From Bacteroidales bacterium (lineage in GTDB: Bacteria; Bacteroidota; Bacteroidia; Bacteroidales; VadinHA17): a stretch of DNA of 49,233 nt. The stretch covers positions 1-49,233 of the forward strand of contig JAAYUS010000080.1 of assembly GCA_012517605.1 (NCBI GenBank). Direction: 5' to 3'. The translations under genes and the position numbers were made by a program. The notes below the pieces were generated by a model. That model was not told where the DNA came from, did not search any database, and was given only the letters and a program-made list of their open reading frames with translations. Shown here piece after piece: positions 43,436-49,233 of this stretch (position 1 is its first letter; the number at the start of each line of letters is the position of its first letter).

Positions 43436-45076
43436 TCAATAAAAAACAATTACCTGTCGCCCGGCCAACCTGTTGATTGTCAGAACTCCACCATCCTTGA
43501 GGGTTTTCCATGTGAAACCTTCCCCGCCTTTGGTTTCATTTAAAGGTTTCCCTTCAAGATGAACAGCTGCAGGTTTGGTTGTCATTCTTATTATTTCATA
43601 GCCCGAATTATCAAATGTACTGTACCTTATCATGGACCTGATCCCGGAAGCATTATCATTCAGATCCCAGAGTATCTTATTGTTTTGTCCGTGGTAATCG
43701 GCCTGCTGTATTACAGAAGTTGAAAAAAGAATATGATTGTCATCCTTTGGTGCAAGCCTGGGATCAGCAGCCATTGCCCTTAAGTAATGCCTCAGGTAAT
43801 CGCCGTATCCATCTGTCATCCATACTTCTCCGTTGGGATAACTATTCCTTCCATCGTTCCCGACCATATATGTTGACCATATAAGCTGACGGACAGCATT
43901 TATATATCTGGTGCTGTCGCCCGTGAGGCTGACATACAGAAGTTCGTCCGCACCCTGTCTTGCCGTATGACTGTTGCCCTGAACCTCATAAGCCGTTTGT
44001 TCATTAATGACAGTCACACCGTATTTTTCCCAGTTTTTATTGCCAAGTCTGCCGTAGACCCATCTTATTATGCCCTGAACATTCTCACGCCATTGCGGGA
44101 AATACTCCCGGTGTTCCATGATAAACCTTGCAAATGTCATGGCATTGATCTGAGTATCGCTCCATCCGGGAACATCCTCAAAAAACGGCCCCCACTTATT
44201 GTTCTTCAATGGATAATTCTTCATCCACGTCAGGATGATATCAAATGACTTCATGTAATCTTCAACTCTGCCTTTTCCGAGACCGGTAAGTTCAAGGAAC
44301 AGATTAAGTGATGGCGACCAGTTGGAAGTATAAGTACTTGAGGCAAGAGGCGTCATGTCATTCAGCGATTTAGTAAGCCTTCCAACATCTCCGGTCAGGG
44401 CATTTACCTTAAAGGGCATGGGTGAGTTAAGGGAATCTCCTGAAACTGTATGGGATGAAAGAGTATTGGCAATTTTCACTGCGGCATCGAGATATACCTG
44501 TAGCCCGGTCATTTTGTAAAGTTTAACAAGCTCATAACCAAATGATCCTGCTTTATCGGGTTGGGTATAGTATTTGCCGATAACCATATCGCCGTCATAA
44601 ATACCTGAATAAATGAGAGTATTGTAAGGATAGGGGATGTCAGGCCATTCAGAGCCTGAGGGGCTAAGACCGTGGCTAAGGTAATAATCTGCCATAAAAC
44701 ACATGTTGGCCTTAACACGTTCATTTCCTGAATACTGATACAATAATCGCCAGGCCGAAAGCGCCATTTGCAACTGGTCTCCGCCAATACCTCTGCGGTC
44801 ATTAAAATGCTCCTCCCAAACCTGATGATTCATATAATAGGGGAGACCATTCATATCTGTCCTCATTGTATCCCAGAAATTCCATACAAGATTGATAATG
44901 TGATCAAATGACCGTCCGGGATCAGTGTCATACCACGGCTCAATAGTACCTTTGCTGTCAGTTTTGATATCGTGGAATATAAGCTTTTCCTGGCAGAAGC
45001 TTTTAACAGGTAAGGACATGAGTAACGAAGCCAGAAAGCATAAGATTACTGTTCGCGACAGATATTTGGACTTCAT
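43436..45076 (-). CDS. Secreted uncharacterised protein, probable alpha/alpha-toroid carbohydrate enzyme
   Basis: This 546-residue protein has a signal peptide (TVILCFLASLLMSLPVKSFCQ). Helix-rich repeats look like an (alpha/alpha) toroid: GGDQLQMALSAWRLLYQYSG, GYELVKLYKMTGLQVYLDAAVKIANTL, SPSLNLFLELTG, YMKSFDIILTWMKNYP, ELLYVSLTGDSTRYINAVRQLIW. Tyr/Trp/Asp-rich loops (IPYPYNTLIYSGIYDGDMVIGKYY) separate them, and a beta-rich end closes it. This fold is common in polysaccharide lyases and GH88/105/127-type hydrolases, but I recognise no family. It lies just upstream of the anSME gene on the same strand and opposite the sulfatases, so it probably acts on the same sulfated glycan. Confidence 0.65.
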   Translation of the reverse strand: MKSKYLSRTVILCFLASLLMSLPVKSFCQEKLIFHDIKTDSKGTIEPWYDTDPGRSFDHIINLVWNFWDTMRTDMNGLPYYMNHQVWEEHFNDRRGIGGDQLQMALSAWRLLYQYSGNERVKANMCFMADYYLSHGLSPSGSEWPDIPYPYNTLIYSGIYDGDMVIGKYYTQPDKAGSFGYELVKLYKMTGLQVYLDAAVKIANTLSSHTVSGDSLNSPMPFKVNALTGDVGRLTKSLNDMTPLASSTYTSNWSPSLNLFLELTGLGKGRVEDYMKSFDIILTWMKNYPLKNNKWGPFFEDVPGWSDTQINAMTFARFIMEHREYFPQWRENVQGIIRWVYGRLGNKNWEKYGVTVINEQTAYEVQGNSHTARQGADELLYVSLTGDSTRYINAVRQLIWSTYMVGNDGRNSYPNGEVWMTDGYGDYLRHYLRAMAADPRLAPKDDNHILFSTSVIQQADYHGQNNKILWDLNDNASGIRSMIRYSTFDNSGYEIIRMTTKPAAVHLEGKPLNETKGGEGFTWKTLKDGGVLTINRLAGRQVIVFY

Positions 45077-45112
45077 TGGTTTCTGAATATTGATTTATGC
45101 CTTACTAAATTA

Positions 45113-45120
45113 CAAATTTA
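45113..45120 (-). promoter_or_regulatory. -7 box (TAAATTTG) before the 546-aa gene
   Basis: TAAATTTG on the reverse strand fits the TAnnTTTG consensus about 37 nt before the ATG at 45076. No good -33 TTTG stands at the expected spacing. Confidence 0.35.
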
Positions 45121-45280
45121 ATTTGGAATAACTTTTTGTAACGATTGAATTACCAGGGTGATTTAATAACCTGAATTTCTTATCAAAGTATATTTCTTTG
45201 ATTTCACTTCGGGAGAATTTGCCCTGATGCAGTAAATAGCGGATATTTTACTAAATTTAACCAAACTAAATACAGTGCCA

Positions 45281-45996
45281 ATGAAAAGGAAGGAGTTTAT
45301 CAGAATGGCATCAGCCGGATCTGCAATGGCTTTTACGTCACTTTATTTTCCGCAGGATAATGCCAGTCGTAAGATAAAAATAGGACTCATCGGTTCAGGC
45401 TGGTACGGCATGGTGGATGCCAAGGCAGCCCTCAAAGCCGGCAATGTTGAGATATCTGCACTATATGATGTTGATTCGGACCACCTTTCAAAGAGTGCTG
45501 ATACGCCGCAGGTGGAATTCTTGTACTGAAGGATCAGATAACGACACCCGACACTCTTAATGTAAAATTCGGCTTCCAAAGTGCTCCGGTATTGTGGCAG
45601 CATCGTCTCTGGGGTAACGGTGATGTAAACAGGGAATACAATAACGGTATCTTCTTTTACGGCGATAAGGGGTCAATTTTTGCCGATGATTCAAGGGTAA
45701 TAGTATTCGGAAGAGGGAAGGATGATCCCAAGGAAGAATTGGCTGTTGCAACACCAGATATGCAGGAACGACATCTGGCCGGCTTTATTTCAGCCGTGAG
45801 GAATAAGGATCAAAAGATGATTGATTGTCAGCCCTGGGATGCATTCCAGTCAACGGCAACAGTACAGCTGGCAATGATCTCATATAACACCGGTTCAATA
45901 GTAAGATGGGACAAAGAAAAGAATACTGTCATTGATAATCCGGGTGCAGCTGCCCTAATGAAGAGGGAGTACAGAGGAAAATATATTCATCCGTGA
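45281..45996 (+). pseudogene. Gfo/Idh/MocA-family oxidoreductase, broken by internal deletion
   Basis: The N-terminal part (ATG 45281) has a Tat-like start KRKEFIRMASAGSAMAF and the NAD-binding GLIGSGWYGMVDAKAALKAG with the acidic residue at DVDSDHL. At about 45505-45512 the frame runs into a stop (45527-45529), while a different frame continues as GGILVLKDQ through LWQHRLWGNGDVNREYNNGIFFYGDKGSIFADD to the C-terminal AGFISAVRNKD. The middle of the family (about 200 residues, with the EKP catalytic region) is missing and the two halves are in different frames. Exported family members are about 430 aa. So this is a deletion remnant, not a frameshift only. It is divergent from the 546-aa gene. 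Confidence 0.85.
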
Positions 45997-45999
45997 TTT

Positions 46000-46440
46000 T
46001 CAGACTTTCTCTGAGCAGTTAAACATCCACTGAACTCCATATTTGTCAGTCAGAGCCCCGTAATAGTCACCCCAGAACATATCCTGCAGCTCCATTTCGA
46101 CTTTTCCCCCATTTGCAAGTGCTGTGAAAAGTCTTTGCGTCTCATACCTGGTTTCTGGCTGGAGGTTAATATATACATTATTTCCAAACCTGACATTGAA
46201 ACCCATTGAAGCGGGAGCATCACTCCCCATAAGAACTGATGAACCTCCGAGGATCGGGAGAGATACATGCATCACCATGTTTTTTGCATCTTCGGGCATT
46301 GGTGGTGCGTTATCTGAGTGAGGGACATCCCTGAAGCGCATTATTCCTCCCTGAAAATCACTTTCAAAGACTGATCTGTAGAAATTAAAAGCCTCTTCGC
46401 AGTTACCAGGGAAATTAAGATATACATTTACTGTGGCCAT
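46000..46440 (-). CDS. VOC-family PhnB-like protein
   Basis: This 146-residue protein has the paired beta-alpha-beta-beta-beta layout of PhnB-like VOC proteins: VYLNFPGNCEEAFNFYRSVF at the start, MPEDAKNMVMHVSLPI, VLMGSDAP, INLQPETRYETQRLFTALANGGKVEM, then the closing GDYYGALTDKYGVQWMFNC. It belongs to the group named after 3-demethylubiquinone methyltransferase-like or glyoxalase-like proteins; most have no known substrate and metal residues vary. There is no signal peptide. It is convergent with the Gfo/Idh remnant (gap of 3 nt) and follows the Ldh2 gene by 121 nt on the same strand. Confidence 0.88.
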   Translation of the reverse strand: MATVNVYLNFPGNCEEAFNFYRSVFESDFQGGIMRFRDVPHSDNAPPMPEDAKNMVMHVSLPILGGSSVLMGSDAPASMGFNVRFGNNVYINLQPETRYETQRLFTALANGGKVEMELQDMFWGDYYGALTDKYGVQWMFNCSEKV

Positions 46441-46561
46441 CTTGTTATATGTTTAATGGTTTAAATATTTTATAAACCTGCAGCCTCCAATAATACTACA
46501 ACAATCAGGAAAACCTTGAGTTCAAAGAATTAATTTCCAGTCTGGGTGAAGAGACTGATGG

Positions 46562-47686
46562 TTACCGAAACATATCAAGATATTTCTCTATTCCGTATTC
46601 ACTGCAGAGCCCTCTGAATTCAGCCAAAAGCTCATCGCTGAACGGAATACCTTTCTCTTTCCTGAACAACCATGTATCATATTCTTTTTCACCGGCTGTA
46701 TAAATTCTTTCCTGACCCGGCATTTTTCTTGAAGACCGGAGCTCCCGCAGTATATTTCCTGCAGTCTTTTTAAAATCTTCAGGATCAGTAAATGCATTTA
46801 TATCAATTGCAATAAAAAAATGTCCGAGCGAGTAGGGGACCTTCTTCCCGTCGCTTATTCCTGTCAGCATCCTAAGGTAAGCCCCCTGCTGCAAAGCTGA
46901 TGAGAGTATCTCAACTACAGTTGCATATCCGTAACCTTTATACCCGGCAGTTTCTTCACCGATACCTCCAAGTGGTGTTAGGGCTGCGCGACCTGCAATA
47001 AGATCCTTCAGAACTTCCTTCGAATCAGTTTTGCTAATGCCGTTTTCATCAATTACCCATCCGGCAGGAAGATCTTTTCCCATACGGGCATAAAGTTCTA
47101 TTTTCCCTCTTTGTGTAATTGAGGTGGCGCAATCGAGCAGAAACGGGAAAGGCTCATCAGTCGGCATGCCAAATGTAAACGGATTGGTACCAAGCATGTT
47201 TTCAACACCGAAAGTCGGGGCAATTGACGGACGAGCATTAGTGCCCGTAATTCCTATCATATTCTCCTTTACAGCCATAAGTGAGTAATAGCCTGCAATA
47301 CCGAAATGCGTTGAATTACGCACTGCAACCATCCCCATACCGTATGTTTTGGCCTTGTTTATTGCCAGTTGCATTGCCCTGAAGGATATCACCTGACCCA
47401 TCCCGTTATGTCCGTCAATCACGGCAGTCGCCGGTCCCTCTCTGACAATCTCATGACTGGTAACCGGTTCCAGAATACCGTCTTTTATCCTGTCGAGATA
47501 TATTGGCTTCAGACGATTAACACCGTGCGAATCGAAACCAAGTTTATCAGCCTGTATCAGGACATCTGTTACAATTAGGGCATCTTCATGAGGAATACCT
47601 GCGTTTTCCATTACCTCGGTCATGAAACGTTCCACCAAATCGAATGGCAGATATTTTACATTATTATTTTCTTGGTTTATAGGCAT
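46562..47686 (-). CDS. Ldh2/YlbC-family NAD(P)-dependent malate/lactate/ureidoglycolate dehydrogenase
   Basis: This 374-residue protein matches the family length. It has the typical segments DSHGVNRLKPIYLDRI, GPATAVIDGHNGMGQVISFRAM, GMGMVAVRNSTHFGIAGYYSLMA (catalytic His), GITGTNARPSIAPTFGVENMLGTNPFTFGMP, FLLDCATSITQRGKIELYARMGKDLPAGW and ALTPLGG...TAGYKGYGYATVVEILS. The family reduces or oxidises 2-oxo/2-hydroxy acids with NAD(P)H (malate, lactate, ureidoglycolate, 2,3-diketo-L-gulonate). The closing ELRSSRKMPGQERIYTAGE is also usual. It is cytosolic. In this neighbourhood a sugar-acid substrate is plausible. It starts at ATG 47686 and sits downstream of a palindrome-rich region. Confidence 0.92.
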   Translation of the reverse strand: MPINQENNNVKYLPFDLVERFMTEVMENAGIPHEDALIVTDVLIQADKLGFDSHGVNRLKPIYLDRIKDGILEPVTSHEIVREGPATAVIDGHNGMGQVISFRAMQLAINKAKTYGMGMVAVRNSTHFGIAGYYSLMAVKENMIGITGTNARPSIAPTFGVENMLGTNPFTFGMPTDEPFPFLLDCATSITQRGKIELYARMGKDLPAGWVIDENGISKTDSKEVLKDLIAGRAALTPLGGIGEETAGYKGYGYATVVEILSSALQQGAYLRMLTGISDGKKVPYSLGHFFIAIDINAFTDPEDFKKTAGNILRELRSSRKMPGQERIYTAGEKEYDTWLFRKEKGIPFSDELLAEFRGLCSEYGIEKYLDMFR

Positions 47687-47746
47687 ATTAAATGATTTTA
47701 TTTCTACAAATAGTTTAGATATGCATTATTTTCCGATACAATATGT

Positions 47747-47781
47747 AAAGTACTACTGATTATCAGTCAATTATGTACTTT
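47747..47781. promoter_or_regulatory. Nested palindromes upstream of the Ldh2 gene
   Basis: The outer arms AAAGTAC (47747-47753) and GTACTTT (47775-47781) enclose the 13-bp palindrome ACTGATTATCAGT (47755-47767), 61-95 nt upstream of the Ldh2 start. It could be an operator for that gene or a recombination site of a lost element. Confidence 0.4.
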
Positions 47782-47865
47782 TGGCAACGAATGGGCAACA
47801 AAAAAGCAAATATCAACTGAAATCGTAATGCAAAGATAGGAAGAAATTTACGGATTTTTAGGCAA

Positions 47866-47895
47866 TAAAAAAGCCCTTGATCTTCACCAAGGGCT
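47866..47895 (-). terminator. Rho-independent terminator, reverse strand
   Basis: Read in reverse, AGCCCTTG (47895-47888) pairs with CAAGGGCT (47879-47872) around an 8-nt loop, then six T. It follows the stop of the HU-like fragment by about 20 nt, as expected for the original gene's terminator. Confidence 0.75.
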
Positions 47896-47916
47896 CTGTT
47901 CAAATTCAGGTTTCTT

Positions 47917-48012
47917 CTACTTAACCTTGCTGGCTAAATCATTTCCTGCTTTGAACTTAATGTATTCATTATAAGTTATTTTGTATCTGTACCAATATGT
48001 CCTATATTCTTT
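47917..48012 (-). pseudogene. Possible 3' remnant of an HU-family DNA-binding protein gene
   Basis: The reverse frame is open for 31 codons and has no start codon; it is closed upstream by a TAA at 48013-48015 inside an inverted repeat. The last residues, YIKFKAGNDLASKVK, look like the C-terminus of HU/IHF proteins, which end in a [VI]-x-F-[KR]-[AP]-G-x-x-L pattern. A good terminator follows. The residues before it (RTYWYRYK) are not recognisable as HU, so only the tail appears to be left. Confidence 0.35.
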
Positions 48013-48078
48013 TTACGTGTACCTTATTTTAAAATTATGGTACACGTTTTAAATTTGAGTACCGCCTTGGGACATATT
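47994..48078. repeat. Nested inverted repeats at the end of the Fic gene
   Basis: The inner arms ACGTGTACC (48015-48023) and GGTACACGT (48039-48047) are perfect complements with ATTTTAAAAT at the centre (48026-48035). The outer arms AATATGTCC (47994-48002) and GGACATATT (48070-48078) are also perfect; the right one lies inside the last codons of the Fic gene. No T run follows on the Fic transcript side, so a simple terminator is unlikely. Confidence 0.6.
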
Positions 48079-49170
48079 ATTACCCTTCAATAATTCAAAC
48101 AGCTTTGTATTGATATAAATGTTTTCCCGACCGATTTTCTGGGCAGTTACAATGCCTATTTCTTGCAGACTTTGCAGATACCTTGATGCAGCTTTCCGTT
48201 CAATTTTCAAATTGTCAACCAAAAAATCAATCTTGCAGTAGGGCTGCAAAAAAAGAATCTCGATCAAATCTTTGCTGTAAATACGGGGTGTTTTTTCCTT
48301 TACAATGTTTATGGTTTCGAGTATTAAGCCATTAATGCTATTGACCTGCTTGATTGTATTTGAGGCTGTTTGCTCAATACCTTTCAGAATGTAAAGCACC
48401 CAGGGCTCCCAATTAGAGTTAAAGGTAACATCTCTTAACAGGCGGTAATATTCTCCCTTATTTTGGATAATGAAGCCGCTGAGGTAGAGTATAGGGCTAT
48501 CCAATAAGCCTTTCAGCATAAGGTAAAGGACATTCACAATGCGACCTGTCCTGCCGTTGCCATCATAAAAAGGGTGAATGCTTTCAAACTGATAATGCTG
48601 AACTGCCAGCTTGATAAGAGGTGAAACATCATCATCTTCATCAATATTGAGGAATTTCTCCAGATTAGTCATAAGGTTGCTGATGGCATCTTTATCATCG
48701 GGAGGGGTGTAGATTGTCTCTCCGGTGGCATCGTTTTTTAAGGTTGTGCCGGGCAATTGACGAAGCCCTGCTGTGTTTTCTTCAAGAATATTCTGTACCT
48801 GAATGATGCCGTTGGTGCTTAAAAATCCTTTGTTACGGATAAACTCAGTACCTGCAAACAATGCCTCCCGATATCGAAGCACCTCTTTGGTGGCAGAATC
48901 GGGTTTGAATGATTTGGCTGTTAATGCCTGGTATAATGAATCGTGGGTGGTTATCACGTTCTCAATTTCAGATGAAGCTTTGGCTTCCTTCAGAACAATG
49001 GCATTGATGAGAATATTCTGGTTAGGCAGTGTATGCGCCAACCCTTTTAACTCAGCCAGTGCAACCGCTGCCTTGCTTTCCTGCCTTAAAATGGCTTTGG
49101 TTTCAATTGCATCCCTGTCGGGTGGCAATAAAGGCAGTTCGTTATTTGGGATTTCAGGATTAAGAGCCAT
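48049..49170 (-). CDS. Fic-domain protein (probable AMPylase, class II)
   Basis: This 373-residue protein has the Fic active-site motif HPFYDGNGRTGR at 199-210 (His199 catalytic, Asn205 and Arg207 for ATP/metal). An upstream inhibitory helix motif S66-SEIE-N71 of the S/T-x-x-x-E-G/N type makes it class II and self-inhibited. A Fic_N-like region precedes the core. The C-terminal 80 residues (TPRIYSKDLIEILFLQPYCKIDFLVDNLKIERKAASRYLQSLQEIGIV) form a winged helix that could bind DNA. Fic proteins transfer AMP or other groups from nucleotides to Thr, Ser or Tyr of a target protein. No antitoxin gene is seen before the window edge, 63 nt upstream of the start. It is typical of mobile or accessory DNA. 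Confidence 0.92.
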   Translation of the reverse strand: MALNPEIPNNELPLLPPDRDAIETKAILRQESKAAVALAELKGLAHTLPNQNILINAIVLKEAKASSEIENVITTHDSLYQALTAKSFKPDSATKEVLRYREALFAGTEFIRNKGFLSTNGIIQVQNILEENTAGLRQLPGTTLKNDATGETIYTPPDDKDAISNLMTNLEKFLNIDEDDDVSPLIKLAVQHYQFESIHPFYDGNGRTGRIVNVLYLMLKGLLDSPILYLSGFIIQNKGEYYRLLRDVTFNSNWEPWVLYILKGIEQTASNTIKQVNSINGLILETINIVKEKTPRIYSKDLIEILFLQPYCKIDFLVDNLKIERKAASRYLQSLQEIGIVTAQKIGRENIYINTKLFELLKGNNMSQGGTQI

Positions 49171-49233
49171 GGTACTTTATTTATTATTTATTTGATTTTG
49201 TTCGCCTCACCAACGAGGTGAGCAAGTTGTAAA

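Larger units (their letters stand above)
47687..48048. other. Palindrome-rich intergenic scar between the Ldh2 gene and the Fic gene
   Basis: These 362 bp hold nested palindromes (47747-47781), direct repeats GGCAAC (47783-47788 and 47794-47799, 11-nt period), a reverse-strand terminator, the tail of a possible HU gene, and the start of another nested inverted repeat. No intact gene is seen. Confidence 0.6.

Noticed and set aside
49206-49222. CTCACC/GGTGAG hairpin upstream of the Fic gene
   Set aside because: The stem is only 6 bp with no T run; too short to call a terminator or operator.

Overview
The window looks like a chromosomal segment of an anaerobic, polysaccharide-degrading member of the Bacteroidota, probably near Bacteroidales/Marinilabiliales. 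This is an inference from gene content. The supporting signs are an L-rhamnose operon divergent from a GH78 rhamnosidase, five serine-type sulfatases with an anaerobic sulfatase-maturating radical SAM enzyme, many secreted or lipoprotein enzymes, few Shine-Dalgarno sequences, and -7 boxes of the TAnnTTTG type. No rRNA, tRNA, CRISPR array, transposase or SusC/SusD pair was seen.

Layout. 1-1918 (minus): a lysine 2,3-aminomutase-like radical SAM gene cut by the window edge, then arfB with a good terminator. 1927-8864: a secreted alpha-L-rhamnosidase (minus) divergent from rhaT, rhaM, rhaA and an FGGY sugar kinase (plus), enough to release, import, mutarotate, isomerise and phosphorylate rhamnose; the aldolase is not here. 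9227-11744 (plus): a secreted YD-repeat-like protein, a VTC-type polyphosphate polymerase, a DUF4956 membrane protein and a DUF2490 outer-membrane protein, followed by a PQQ-like beta-propeller protein (11818-13167).

13184-29210 (minus) is the most unusual part. Twelve genes, nearly all overlapping or within 8 nt of each other, appear to form one 16-kb operon: a membrane-anchored PQQ-like propeller, an anchored NHL-like propeller with a CGCC motif, a 56-residue Cys-rich membrane protein, a Tat-exported four-cluster ferredoxin (NapG-like), a NapH/NosR-like membrane polyferredoxin, a three-TM PQQ-like propeller, a fused NuoE-NuoF/HydB-like NADH dehydrogenase with extra Fe-S domains, a [2Fe-2S]/Fer4_20/4Fe-4S partner protein, a secreted PQQ-like propeller, a GT4 glycosyltransferase with a CGNC loop, and a MacB/LolD-like ABC ATPase with a 1088-aa FtsX permease. 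I propose that it moves electrons between cytosolic NADH and extracytoplasmic Fe-S proteins, with the propellers as docking or substrate modules. The substrate is unknown.

29854-32711 (plus): asnB with a strong terminator, then a phosphotriesterase-like hydrolase. 32927-41920 (plus): five consecutive S1 sulfatases, all with Ser at the formylglycine position, and a GH43/32-like beta-propeller lipoprotein, preceded by ten copies of an octamer tandem repeat that ends 6 nt before the first start codon. On the opposite strand lie the sulfatase-maturating enzyme (41917-43275) and an uncharacterised secreted, probably alpha/alpha-toroid protein (43436-45076). 45281-45996 is a Gfo/Idh/MocA pseudogene with a large internal deletion. 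The right end carries a VOC/PhnB-like protein, a YlbC/LDH2-type dehydrogenase, a palindrome-rich scar containing the tail of a possible HU gene, and a Fic-domain AMPylase-like protein.
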